This document shows positions 7,394 through 14,955 of a stretch of DNA of 25,316 bases, piece by piece. The notes under the pieces are model-generated. The model made no database searches. It was not told the origin of the DNA and saw only the letters and a program-made list of their open reading frames with translations. The stretch comes from Clostridium sp. (GTDB taxonomy: Bacteria > Bacillota > Clostridia > Lachnospirales > Lachnospiraceae). The stretch is from assembly GCA_023664325.1 (NCBI GenBank), contig JAMPFS010000042.1, positions 1 through 25,316 of the forward strand. Reading direction: 5' to 3'. The translations under genes were made by a program, and so were the position numbers. The first letter of the stretch is position 1, and each line of letters opens with the position of its first letter.

Positions 7394-8665
7394 CTAAAGA
7401 TATCGGAACAATACGGTCCAGATGGTATCCCTTTGGCTTTGATAGGGGATAATCATCTGTTGTGTTCCTTCATTATACTCCACATATACACAATCTGAAC
7501 AGCCCCCAATCCCCGGAAGCTTTTGAAAACCGCCAAAAAGTATATAAAATTCCCGTTCCAAAACATCATGTTCTACAAGTAATTTATCAAACCGTTGGCA
7601 GTCAATATATACATTCCTCTTATCAAAGGTCACTGCCTCCCGAAGTTCATCACCGTCCTCCAACAAATATACCACTTCATTTCCCACAGAGGCAGACTGG
7701 ATATCAAACACACAAATGGATTCTAATAGAGTGCAATGCGCATAGGATACCCGGTGAACTCCAAACATAAGCAGACCCCCTGCCAAAATTCCCACCGCCA
7801 CGATTGCCAGCACTCTCTTCGGGGAATAAGGCGTAAATGCTGCGATATTCTGCATCCGGCTTCTTAACCGGTTATACCCGCTTTCATCTGCAAAGGCTGC
7901 CGAACCTGTTATCAGCTTTTGTTCTTCTCTTAGCATCCCCATGCTTTTTAAAATCAATTTTCCATAGTTTTTTGCATTCCCACCACTATATTGGATGGAG
8001 ATACAATCACAAATCCGCTCCATATCTGCACACAATGTTTTTCTTCCGAAATAGAAGAATGGATTCACCCATAAAATACAGCCAAGCAAATCCCAAAAAG
8101 CATACAGCCATAAATGCCCCAGCTGGATATGTATCTGCTCATGCAATAAAACCATTTGCAGTTCTTCCTCGCTGCACTGTTCCAGCATAATTTGGGGCAG
8201 TATAATCTTTGGTTTGAACAGCCCTACCGAAAAGGGAGATACAGAAAGTTCTGTCACATATACCTTCCGTTCCAGCATAACCGTTTGCTCCATGCCATCC
8301 AGAAGTCTCCTGATCCGATGCCGCCTGTGCAGAAGAACCCCGAAAGCAGCCAACATCCCGCAAAAATACAGAAGCCAAATCCATTCATGATTACTGCAAA
8401 TGGCATACCACCACAAAAACAGCCTGGCAAAAAACGGTTTTGTATAATAAAGCTTAATTTTTCCCGTAAACAACATGGGCAGCAGCAAAATCCATACCAT
8501 GCCTTTCGCAAAAACACTGTTTTTAAAAACGGTTGCCCTGAGCAGGAAAATCATTCCAAACAAAAAAATAGAAGCAATCACGCAATACCCCAGCTTAATG
8601 CACCAGTATGCTGATTCTACATATATAAATTGTTTTGTACCATATATGATATCCTGTAATGACAT
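7394..8665 (-). CDS. M56 (BlaR1/MecR1-like) membrane metallopeptidase
   Basis: The 423-aa protein has membrane helices at about 22-42, 55-68, 95-112 and 285-303. A cytoplasmic zinc-protease domain carries HEQIH (175-179) with downstream E/D residues (CADMERICD) that complete the M56 site. In BlaR1/MecR1, ligand sensing outside the cell activates this protease and leads to inactivation of the BlaI-type repressor. Here the roughly 115-residue ectodomain (304-423) is far too short for a penicillin-binding domain. It contains Cys 311, 318, 356, 389 and 392, so the signal is probably not a beta-lactam bound by acylation. The start has AAAGGGG eight bases upstream, 28 bases after the BlaI-like gene. 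Confidence 0.9.
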   Translation of the reverse strand: MSLQDIIYGTKQFIYVESAYWCIKLGYCVIASIFLFGMIFLLRATVFKNSVFAKGMVWILLLPMLFTGKIKLYYTKPFFARLFLWWYAICSNHEWIWLLYFCGMLAAFGVLLHRRHRIRRLLDGMEQTVMLERKVYVTELSVSPFSVGLFKPKIILPQIMLEQCSEEELQMVLLHEQIHIQLGHLWLYAFWDLLGCILWVNPFFYFGRKTLCADMERICDCISIQYSGGNAKNYGKLILKSMGMLREEQKLITGSAAFADESGYNRLRSRMQNIAAFTPYSPKRVLAIVAVGILAGGLLMFGVHRVSYAHCTLLESICVFDIQSASVGNEVVYLLEDGDELREAVTFDKRNVYIDCQRFDKLLVEHDVLEREFYILFGGFQKLPGIGGCSDCVYVEYNEGTQQMIIPYQSQRDTIWTVLFRYL

Positions 8666-8693
8666 ACCAGTTCCCCTTTCTATGACTGCCGAC

Positions 8694-9086
8694 TCAACCT
8701 TTCTTTTTTCCTTCCAGAATATCCCAGAGTTCTTTCATCTGCTCTTCATCTAAATCAAAACTGTCCACTAATGCCGCCATTGCTCCTGTTCTGCTGCCTT
8801 TAAAATAACTTTCCGTAAAATGGCGGCTTTTCTCTTTCAGGCACTCCTCTTTCGTTTTGACTGCAAAATAGTGATACACCCTGGAGTCTTTCTTATCTAT
8901 GGTGTAATCAACTATTTTTTTCTGTCCAAGACGGTTTAATAATACACGCACCGTCTTAGGAGACATCTCTTTCTCGCCTTTCAAACGATTGATAATCTCC
9001 GCTGAGGTAAGCGGAATTGTACTTTCCCATAATTTCTCCATCACCAGCCATTCTGTTTCACTCGGAGTTAAATCTTCCCTTGACAT
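8694..9086 (-). CDS. BlaI/MecI/CopY-family repressor
   Basis: The 130-aa protein has an N-terminal winged helix (about 5-70) with the family pattern L-T-x-x-E-x-x-V-M-x-x-L-W and MSPKTVRVLLNRL. Its C-terminal helical dimerisation region contains AALVDSFDLDEEQMKELWDIL. The start chosen is the ATG giving MSREDLTPSE, with AAAGGTG five bases upstream; a start 19 codons earlier would add residues atypical of the family and lacks a site. It pairs with the M56 gene 28 bases downstream, the usual repressor-protease arrangement. I did not find a convincing TACA-x-x-TGTA-type operator upstream of it. Confidence 0.9.
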   Translation of the reverse strand: MSREDLTPSETEWLVMEKLWESTIPLTSAEIINRLKGEKEMSPKTVRVLLNRLGQKKIVDYTIDKKDSRVYHYFAVKTKEECLKEKSRHFTESYFKGSRTGAMAALVDSFDLDEEQMKELWDILEGKKKG

Positions 9087-9171
9087 ACTGACACCTTTCC
9101 CCTTAATGATAACAAAGGCATCCAGCCGAAACTGAATGCCCAATATATGATATGTAACAACGCAACCGGAA

Positions 9172-9798
9172 TTATTCTACTCCCTTACTCTTATAATACT
9201 CATCAAACAGCTTGTTTGTTGCATCAAATGTATTCTTGCTGATTTCCGGAAGCTCGCCACCCCATGCTTTTGCTGCAAGTTTATAACCTTTTTCAACCGC
9301 AGCCTGCATTTCTTTCATTTTATCTACATCATCACCTGCCAAAGCACTTGCAAAGTCAAACAATCTCTGAGATGTCTGCTTAACACCCCAGTAACCGTCC
9401 TCTGAAATATCCTCCTGTGCCTGTTTCCTGGTAGCCTCATCTACTGTATATTTTCCACTGGCAATGAACTTCCAGATGGCATCTTTATCACCCCTTGCAA
9501 TCGCTGCAGATTTTGCCTGTCCGCCCATCATACTCTGCACAAGATCAACAAGACTCTGCTTTCTGGATGCCTGGTCTGCCTTCAACTGTTTTACCAATGC
9601 AGCACGATCCTCCGCACTCATCTTATTCACAGAGTAGGAAGCCTTCTTGTTGCTCGTGCTGTCTGATTTCTCATAAACTGCTGCTGCCTGGCTTTCTGCT
9701 GTCTTGTTGTCAGCCTCCTTGCTGCTCTTTGCAGCAGTACTTTGATAGTTGCCGTATACATCATTTGCCTGTGTTGTTGATACGTTATTTACGCTCAT
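9172..9798 (-). CDS. DUF5610-like protein, second gene of the sigma-28 unit
   Basis: The 208-aa soluble protein has a low-complexity Ser/Thr/Ala/Lys N-terminal half (1-60), without signal peptide or membrane segment. A helical C-terminal domain (about 115-205) includes D-G-Y-W-G-V-x-Q-T-S-Q-R-L-F-D-F-A (134-150) and E-K-G-Y-x-x-A-x-K-A-W-G-G-E-L-P-E-I-S (169-187). From memory this block matches the DUF5610 family, also seen in Gram-negative bacteria; function is unknown. The flexible N-terminus resembles those of flagellar rod-hook or exported axial proteins. It follows the FliD-like gene by 41 bases, with AAAGGAG seven bases before the ATG, and probably shares its promoter. Confidence 0.7.
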   Translation of the reverse strand: MSVNNVSTTQANDVYGNYQSTAAKSSKEADNKTAESQAAAVYEKSDSTSNKKASYSVNKMSAEDRAALVKQLKADQASRKQSLVDLVQSMMGGQAKSAAIARGDKDAIWKFIASGKYTVDEATRKQAQEDISEDGYWGVKQTSQRLFDFASALAGDDVDKMKEMQAAVEKGYKLAAKAWGGELPEISKNTFDATNKLFDEYYKSKGVE

Positions 9799-9839
9799 AA
9801 TTATTCTCCTTTCGTTTTAAAAGATTGATTTGAAAGATC

Positions 9840-10562
9840 TTAAATTTCTTCGTCCACCTTGCCAGCTACCAGCTTGGAAAGTGTATCCGAATACGTTGCA
9901 TTATTTGTGTAGGTAGCATCATTCCCAGATGCTGCTCTGCCGATTGCTGTTGCCTTCTGCATGATTTTATCTGCAAAGGAATGCATACCGGTAAACAAGG
10001 TCTTCATCGTTCCGACAGATGCACTCTTAAGCTTCTCCTCATCCACCGACAGCTTATTATCAGAACCAATCTTGATACCTACCTGATTCAGAAGTTTAGA
10101 CATTTCACCTGAAATACCTGTCATACGGGAAGCCCCACGAAGAATCCCCTTCGTATCAGAATCTGCTGCTTTCCCAATCACATTGTTATAGTCATCCACA
10201 AAGGTCTTTACTGCTTTGGTGATGGCATCCCAGTCATAATCGAAAACCTCTGTTTCCTTTCCAGTCTCCTCATCTTTTTTCTTAATCTTCTTCTTTTCCC
10301 AAAGAGACTCATCCATCAATGCGCTCACAGACTTTTGCAAAGAATCTGTTCCAGCCTTCATCAATGTAAGAGACTGCTTGCTGTCACCACTGTTCTCAGT
10401 CTTCGTCTTTTCAGAATCCTGATTCTTATAATAAGCCTTCAGCAACTTACCATAGCTGCCATTCTTGATTGCATAATAATCTGTCAAGCCAAGACCGCTG
10501 TTTGAAGTTGTCGTGTTTTGAAACAATGATGACATATCATTTGATGTGTTAATCGTTGACAT
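9840..10562 (-). CDS. FliD C-terminal-like protein (short flagellar cap-like)
   Basis: The 240-aa soluble protein has residues 108-205 resembling the FliD C-terminal domain. These include A-V-K-T-F-V-D-D-Y-N-N-V-I (117-129), an L-R-G-x-x-R-M segment (141-147), and VGIKIGSDNKLSVDEEKLK (161-179) followed by LFTGMHSFADKIMQKA. FliD caps the growing flagellar filament and is secreted by the flagellar export apparatus. This protein is about half the usual length and lacks the FliD N-terminal and D2/D3 regions; instead it has a Ser/Thr/Asn-rich N-terminus and a KKIKKK patch (91-96). AAAGGAGG lies eight bases before the ATG. A sigma-28-type promoter lies 175 bases upstream, supporting a flagellar link. 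Whether it is secreted is unknown. Confidence 0.7.
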   Translation of the reverse strand: MSTINTSNDMSSLFQNTTTSNSGLGLTDYYAIKNGSYGKLLKAYYKNQDSEKTKTENSGDSKQSLTLMKAGTDSLQKSVSALMDESLWEKKKIKKKDEETGKETEVFDYDWDAITKAVKTFVDDYNNVIGKAADSDTKGILRGASRMTGISGEMSKLLNQVGIKIGSDNKLSVDEEKLKSASVGTMKTLFTGMHSFADKIMQKATAIGRAASGNDATYTNNATYSDTLSKLVAGKVDEEI

Positions 10563-10589
10563 ATAGATTGACCTCCTTTTCTTTTCTTA

Positions 10590-10716
10590 TGGCAACTGCC
10601 ACTTTTTTTGTTCCGCAAATCCTTTTGCCGGTTACATATTAGTATAGTATAAAATGTGTTGAAGCTTCCCTGCCGTGTCATCCACGGCACGTACGCTCCA
10701 ATCCATAAAATATGGA
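10590..10716 (-). other. Hairpin-rich 5' leader of the FliD-like transcript
   Basis: Between the predicted start site (about 10731) and the FliD-like ATG lie three perfect short stems: TCCATA/TATGGA (10702-10716), GCCGTG/CACGGC with a five-base loop (10672-10688), and TGGCA/TGCCA (10590-10601). The 327-bp gap around it also contains the sigma-28 promoter and the terminator of the HAD gene. No known riboswitch was recognised. Confidence 0.5.
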
Positions 10717-10737
10717 CCAAACACTTTTTCATATAGT

Positions 10738-10763
10738 ATATCGGAATCTTATAAAAAAGTTTA
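10738..10763 (-). promoter_or_regulatory. Sigma-28 / SigD-type flagellar promoter
   Basis: The minus strand reads TAAA (10760-10763), 14 bases, then TCCGATAT (10738-10745). The Bacillus SigD / sigma-28 consensus is TAAA, about 15 bases, GCCGATAT, so 11 of 12 consensus positions match. It faces the FliD-like and DUF5610-like genes, whose products independently suggest flagellar roles. Confidence 0.75.
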
Positions 10764-10849
10764 ACCCCTTTTGCAGAAAATGACCTAAAATTTATTTATC
10801 CTTTTCTATTATATTATATCGGCTAACATTTGTAAATCATTTAGTAAAA

Positions 10850-10881
10850 TTTTTCTGCCTTTGGAACAAAAGGCAGAAAAA
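10850..10881 (-). terminator. Terminator of the HAD phosphatase gene
   Basis: A perfect 13-bp inverted repeat (TTTTTCTGCCTTT and AAAGGCAGAAAAA) has a six-base loop and is followed on the minus strand by TTTTAC. It lies just past the stop codon at 10890. Confidence 0.8.
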
Positions 10882-10889
10882 ACTGTTTT

Positions 10890-11501
10890 TTAGCTGTTAG
10901 ATGAAAGGACCCGCTTAATCGCTGCCATCAGCTCATCATAGGTCTCATATGCAGGATACTGTGGATAGTCTGCCTTAATCTGGTCTGTACTCTTAAATAA
11001 AAATCCTGCCTTACTGGCACCAATCATACCCAGGTCATTATGGCTGTCGCCACTTGCAATCGTTTCATATCCGATAGACTGCAATGCTTTCACCGTAGTC
11101 AGTTTTGACTGTTCACAGCGCATCTGAAACCCGGTAATTTCGCCACTGTCAGCAACCACCAGCTCATTACAGAAAATCGTAGGATATCCCAGCTTCTTCA
11201 TAAGCGGGCCTGCAAACTGGGAAAAAGTATCACTGATAATAATAACCTGGCAGATCGACCGCAGTTCGTCTAAAAATTCCTTTGCCCCCGGAATCGGATC
11301 GATCTTTGCAATTGTCTCCTGTATTTCCTTAAGACCTAATCCGTGTTCCTTCAGGATTCCTATTCTATAATTCATCAATTTATCATAATCCGGCTCATCC
11401 CTTGTCGTCTTTTTAAGCTCCGGAATACCGGTTTCTTCTGCAAAAGCAATCCATATCTCCGGTACTAATACGCCCTCTAAATCTAAACATGTAATGTACA
11501 T
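10890..11501 (-). CDS. thrH: ThrH-like HAD phosphatase (phosphoserine/homoserine)
   Basis: The 203-aa HAD hydrolase shows motif I as C-L-D7-L-E9-G-V-L-V-P-E (the D-x-E form found in ThrH), motif II IIS90DTF, and motif III/IV GD152SHND156. It resembles Pseudomonas ThrH over its whole length, including EIWIAFAEETGI and EHGL. ThrH dephosphorylates phosphoserine and can transfer the phosphate to homoserine, linking serine and threonine synthesis. The start is the ATG giving MYITCLDLEG, with AGGAGGAG about six bases upstream; a GTG/ATG 15 codons earlier overlaps the promoter -10 region and is rejected. A single-gene unit with its own promoter and terminator is indicated. Confidence 0.88.
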   Translation of the reverse strand: MYITCLDLEGVLVPEIWIAFAEETGIPELKKTTRDEPDYDKLMNYRIGILKEHGLGLKEIQETIAKIDPIPGAKEFLDELRSICQVIIISDTFSQFAGPLMKKLGYPTIFCNELVVADSGEITGFQMRCEQSKLTTVKALQSIGYETIASGDSHNDLGMIGASKAGFLFKSTDQIKADYPQYPAYETYDELMAAIKRVLSSNS

Positions 11502-11544
11502 AACATTCTCCTCCTGCTCGGTCAATTGTATTTTCTCCGTTCGC

Positions 11545-11573
11545 ATTATAGCACACTTTCATATTGTATACAA
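11545..11573 (-). promoter_or_regulatory. Promoter of the ThrH-like gene
   Basis: TTGTAT (11568-11573), a 17-base spacer and TATAAT (11545-11550) on the minus strand, with TG-C before the -10 giving an extended -10 element. The predicted start, near 11538, fits the chosen translation start at 11501. Confidence 0.75.
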
Positions 11574-11669
11574 CTAAGTGATTCCATTTTGTCAATGAAA
11601 GAATACCCTGAACATCCCAACCAAGCACATCTTCTTCCAAGTCACCGTTTACTTTTTCCTCTTAAAATG

Positions 11670-11696
11670 TTATCTTATTGATAAAATGTGAGATAA
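11670..11696 (+). promoter_or_regulatory. Candidate TetR operator
   Basis: TTATCT (11670-11675) and AGATAA (11691-11696) form a 6-bp inverted repeat with a 15-base spacer, 29 bases before the TetR start codon. An upstream TTTACT with a 17-base spacer puts TATCTT as a possible -10 over the left arm. Autorepression is a reasonable guess. Confidence 0.4.
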
Positions 11697-11724
11697 AATC
11701 CAGAAATAACAATCAGGAGAACTT

Positions 11725-12354
11725 ATGAGAGATCAAACCCAGATTACAATTGCAAATATTAAAAACAGTGCCAAAACCCTGTTTATGAACATAGGATATG
11801 AAAAAACCTCCATGCGTGCCATTGCTTCCGGCGCCGGAGTAACGGCAGGCGCGCTTTACAGATTTTTTCAAAACAAAGAAGATCTATATCATACAATCTT
11901 TAATGAATTTATACAGGATTTGTTACAGATTGAAAACAGCCTCCAGCCGGACAATCTGACTGCCCTTTCCAATGAGGAACTGGTAGAGTTGTTTTATTCC
12001 CGTTCTTCCTATATGCTTTTAACACATCTGCTTCCACAGTTTGACCTGATGAAGAGTCTGCTTCTGGCAGGAGAAGATTCCTACATTGAGAACATGAAAC
12101 ATTCCTACCTCACAACCCGTACAATCTTCTCTCTTAGCTTCTACAATGAACTGATACGGCGCAATCTTGCTTCACACGCTCTATCCGCAAAAGAAATCTT
12201 TGTCCTGGAAGAAACAGCATTTTCTGCCGTCTGTGGATTTGTCATTCACTCGGAAAAAGAGGACATCGAAAAGAAAGATACCCTTCTACCATACGAAACC
12301 TGCTTCTCCATCATAACTGCCGGGCTCAAAGAAAAAATCGGGTTTCAGGCATAG
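11725..12354 (+). CDS. TetR/AcrR family transcriptional regulator
   Basis: The 209-aa protein has an N-terminal HTH of TetR type (about 8-55), visible as A-K-T-L-F-M-N-I-G-Y-E-K-T-S-M-R-A-I-A and A-G-V-T-A-G-A-L-Y-R-F-F-x-N-K-E-D-L. An all-helical ligand-binding and dimerisation domain follows. AGGAGA sits about six bases before the ATG. It is the only plus-strand gene here, divergent from the ThrH-like gene and convergent with enolase. It has no adjacent transporter or enzyme gene on its own strand, so its ligand and targets are unknown; the divergent gene or itself are the obvious candidates. Confidence 0.92.
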   Translation: MRDQTQITIANIKNSAKTLFMNIGYEKTSMRAIASGAGVTAGALYRFFQNKEDLYHTIFNEFIQDLLQIENSLQPDNLTALSNEELVELFYSRSSYMLLTHLLPQFDLMKSLLLAGEDSYIENMKHSYLTTRTIFSLSFYNELIRRNLASHALSAKEIFVLEETAFSAVCGFVIHSEKEDIEKKDTLLPYETCFSIITAGLKEKIGFQA

Positions 12355-12412
12355 TGATAAATTTTCCCATAGCCCGCATCACACTGTGAAAAGCCTGATT
12401 CCCCCTGTTCAT

Positions 12413-12455
12413 AAAAAGGCAGTGCGCATCTCTCCCATCGCAGGCGCACACTGCC
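12413..12455 (-). terminator. Enolase terminator
   Basis: A GC-rich inverted repeat (GGCAGTGTGCGC and GCGCACTGCC on the minus strand, one bulged base) is followed by TTTTTATG. It lies in the short convergent gap between the enolase and TetR genes. Confidence 0.85.
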
Positions 12456-12469
12456 TCCACTCCATTCCC

Positions 12470-13765
12470 TTATCTCTTCACATGAAATGCACACATACCC
12501 GGATATACCGCAGCCTGCCCAAGTTCTTCTTCGATACGAAGCAGTTGGTTGTACTTTGCCACACGCTCCGTACGGCTCGGCGCACCGGTTTTAATCTGAC
12601 CGGTATTCATTGCCACGGCAAGATCTGCAATCGTCGTATCCTCTGTCTCGCCGGAGCGATGGGAGGAAATAGCGGTATAACCGGCTTTATCAGCCATCTT
12701 AATCGCCTCTAAAGTCTCTGACACCGAACCGATCTGATTCAGCTTAATGAGAATCGAGTTACCGCAGCCCATCTCAATACCCTTTGACAGACGTTCTGTA
12801 TTTGTTACAAACAGATCATCCCCCACTAACTGGACTTTATCTCCCAGTTCTGCCGTGAGTTTCACCCATCCTTCCCAGTCATCCTCATCCAATGCATCCT
12901 CAATGGAAATGATAGGATACTTCTCAACCAATTCCTTCCAATGGGCAATCAGCTCCTCTGATGTATATTTGGTTCCTGCCTTCGGCAGAACATATTCACC
13001 CTTCTTCCTGCCTTTCCATTCAGATGATGCGGCATCCATCGCAATCATGAAGTCTTTGCCAGGCTTGTACCCTGCGTTCTTAACAGCCTCTAAAATATAC
13101 TCGATTGCCTCCTCGTCACTGGCAAGATCCGGGGCAAACCCGCCTTCATCACCAACAGAGGTGGCAAGCCCCTTGCTTTTTAGCAGAGCCGCCAAAGCAT
13201 GGAATACTTCCGCACACCAGCGCAGGCATTCTTTAAAACTTTCCGCGCCAACCGGCATAATCATAAATTCCTGTACATCCACTGTGTTTGCGGCATGCGC
13301 GCCGCCATTTAAAATATTCATCATCGGCACCGGCAGGCGGTTGCCGGAGATTCCTCCTAAAAACTGAAACAGCGGCATATCAAGAGAAATGGATGCCGCC
13401 TTTGCGCATGCAATGGACACCGCCAAAATCGCATTTGCCCCAAGCTTTGACTTATCCTTCGTTCCATCCGCTGTAATCATTGCCTGATCAATGGCATAGA
13501 TATCATTGGCATTCATACCGGAAATGGTATCATTAATCACCGTATTGATATTTTGAACAGCCTTTGTGACACCCTTTCCAAGATACCTGCCCTTATCCCC
13601 ATCACGGAGTTCTAATGCCTCAAACTCACCGGTAGATGCGCCGCTTGGAGCTGTTCCTCTGCCAACCGTGCCATCCAGCAGATGCACCTCTGCCTCCACA
13701 GTCGGGTTACCTCTTGAATCCATGATTTCCCGTCCAATTACCTTTTCAATCCTCAAATAATGCAC
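12470..13765 (-). CDS. eno: Enolase (phosphopyruvate hydratase)
   Basis: Full-length at 431 aa, it converts 2-phosphoglycerate to phosphoenolpyruvate in glycolysis in the cytosol. The visible catalytic and metal residues are E207 (GDEGGFAPD), the Mg ligands D244, E289 (SIEDAL) and D316 (GDDLFVTN), the base K341 (LIKLNQIG) and SHRSGETEDTT (368-378). The loop SGASTG (41-46) is intact. The start codon is GTG at 13765, eleven bases after AAAGGAG, giving M-H-Y-L-R-I-E. A perfect-looking inverted repeat but no clear promoter lies just upstream. Transcription may partly come from the rhodanese/thioesterase/DUF3793 cluster. Confidence 0.98.
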   Translation of the reverse strand: MHYLRIEKVIGREIMDSRGNPTVEAEVHLLDGTVGRGTAPSGASTGEFEALELRDGDKGRYLGKGVTKAVQNINTVINDTISGMNANDIYAIDQAMITADGTKDKSKLGANAILAVSIACAKAASISLDMPLFQFLGGISGNRLPVPMMNILNGGAHAANTVDVQEFMIMPVGAESFKECLRWCAEVFHALAALLKSKGLATSVGDEGGFAPDLASDEEAIEYILEAVKNAGYKPGKDFMIAMDAASSEWKGRKKGEYVLPKAGTKYTSEELIAHWKELVEKYPIISIEDALDEDDWEGWVKLTAELGDKVQLVGDDLFVTNTERLSKGIEMGCGNSILIKLNQIGSVSETLEAIKMADKAGYTAISSHRSGETEDTTIADLAVAMNTGQIKTGAPSRTERVAKYNQLLRIEEELGQAAVYPGMCAFHVKR

Positions 13766-13799
13766 AATAAATCAATCTCCTTTACTCACTTATTAAGCA

Positions 13800-13836
13800 G
13801 GCAATTGCGAAACCCTGTACAAAGTTTCGCAATTAC
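13800..13836. repeat. Inverted repeat related to the 289-bp element ends
   Basis: GCAATTGCGAAAC (13801-13813) and GTTTCGCAATTAC (13824-13836) pair at 12 of 13 positions around a ten-base loop. Both arms match the terminal sequence of the element at 15388-15676. There is no T tract on either side, so it is not a normal terminator. Confidence 0.6.
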
Positions 13837-13873
13837 TTCCCCTATTGAGAAATATTGCACATTTACCGATTTT

Positions 13874-14497
13874 TTATTCCAACAAATTGTATTTGCTAAG
13901 ATGGCGCAAATCATACCAGCGCATAATCTCCGGCATTTGCATCCCCTCCGCAAGCATTTGAATCTGCTGCTCCTTTGCAAGCTCATAACTGCGGAACAAC
14001 GGAATCTTTTCTGCTAAATTCTGATATACTTTCCAGTATCCCGTGTATAAAAAACCCCTTCCCTCATCTTCCATGAACCCGGACACATCCTCCACCGGAT
14101 AGCCCAGCAATACCCCCATCTCATGCGGAAATTCCTGCGGGTTTCCCCTGTAATTCAGATATCGCCTGCGAAACAGTGATAAAATCTGCCCGAACGAGCA
14201 ATCCGCATATCCAAGCTGCTGCAAAAAAGCAGCTACCCTTTTCCGGCTCAAATACTCCTGCATTTTCTGTGGATGATAAAGCAGCATTGCAGTCTGATTC
14301 TGCTCCTGCCTGAGCAGAAAATAACAAAAATGACTGTCCTTTAACAAATCAAGCGCCAAGCATAATATCTCTGTCCTGATAATCAGCAGATTGGAAATCT
14401 TAATTCCCGCTATGACCGGCGCGCACTGCAAGGCAAGCTGTAATTCAATATTATGGATATCCATTTTTTGAACCATATCAAAAACAGCTGGTTTCAT
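13874..14497 (-). CDS. DUF3793 family protein
   Basis: The protein of about 207 aa matches DUF3793 through A-P-V-I-A-G-I-K-I-S-N-L (31-42 region), a run of tyrosine- and arginine-rich helices, and the hallmark F-P-H-E-M-G-V-L-L-G-Y-P-V-E-D-V-x-G-F followed by Y-T-G-Y-W-K-V-Y. The family is common in gut Clostridia and has no known function. The start is the ATG giving MKPAVFDMVQ, with AAAGGA six bases upstream; a GTG five codons earlier overlaps the thioesterase stop. Only 11 bases separate it from the thioesterase gene, so they are probably one operon. Confidence 0.85.
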   Translation of the reverse strand: MKPAVFDMVQKMDIHNIELQLALQCAPVIAGIKISNLLIIRTEILCLALDLLKDSHFCYFLLRQEQNQTAMLLYHPQKMQEYLSRKRVAAFLQQLGYADCSFGQILSLFRRRYLNYRGNPQEFPHEMGVLLGYPVEDVSGFMEDEGRGFLYTGYWKVYQNLAEKIPLFRSYELAKEQQIQMLAEGMQMPEIMRWYDLRHLSKYNLLE

Positions 14498-14508
14498 ATC
14501 CCTTCCTT

Positions 14509-14919
14509 TCACTCAGCATGATGCTTCGGCGGTGTGACAAATCCGGTTGTTGTCACATGCGCCACCTGTGTTCCCAGCTCATCCGCAATCTCTATCACAT
14601 AATAGCAGGTTGTTCTGCCCTCCTTTATGCGCTTCGCTTCTGCAATCAGCCGTCTTCCCTTCGCCTTGCCAAGATAGGTGATTTGCGACGTCAGTGATAC
14701 ATGCGGTTCACCGTTCCAATTAGAAGCCACCGCAAATGTAAAATCTGCCAATGTAAAGATTGCGCCACCCATCACTGCTCCTAAGGCATTCTGGTGATTA
14801 TCACAAAGCTCCATCTCGCATCTTGCATAACCATCCTCCACTGACTCAATCACCGCTCCACTTTTCGTTGCAAAATGATCCTTTGCAAAAAAAGCCCTTA
14901 CCTCCTCTAATGTCTTCAT
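14509..14919 (-). CDS. PaaI-type hotdog thioesterase
   Basis: The 136-aa protein has a hotdog fold: a catalytic-helix region of H-Q-N-A-L-G-A-V-M-G-G-A-I-F-T-L-A-D, then beta strands with SLTSQITYLGKAKGRRLIAEA and a C-terminal C-Y-Y-V-I-E-I-A-D-E-L-G-T strand. PaaI-like enzymes hydrolyse acyl- or phenylacetyl-CoA thioesters; the substrate here is not evident. GGAGA lies seven bases before the ATG. It lies between a rhodanese and a DUF3793 gene on the same strand. It ends in H-H-A-E, with histidines common at such termini but of unclear role. Confidence 0.88.
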   Translation of the reverse strand: MKTLEEVRAFFAKDHFATKSGAVIESVEDGYARCEMELCDNHQNALGAVMGGAIFTLADFTFAVASNWNGEPHVSLTSQITYLGKAKGRRLIAEAKRIKEGRTTCYYVIEIADELGTQVAHVTTTGFVTPPKHHAE

Positions 14920-14955
14920 ATTGTCATCTCCATTATCCTATATTTTGTAACGCTC

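Noticed and set aside
10484..10732. 82-aa minus-strand frame overlapping the FliD-like leader and gene start
   Set aside because: Its ATG lies at the predicted sigma-28 start site with no ribosome binding site, it runs out of frame into a better-supported gene, and its composition is not protein-like.
12747..13367. 206-aa plus-strand frame antisense to enolase
   Set aside because: Ser/Pro-rich shadow of a strongly conserved enolase gene; no ribosome binding site or family resemblance.
13800..13836. Hairpin before enolase as a terminator
   Set aside because: No T tract follows on either strand, and the arms match the repeat family elsewhere in the window.
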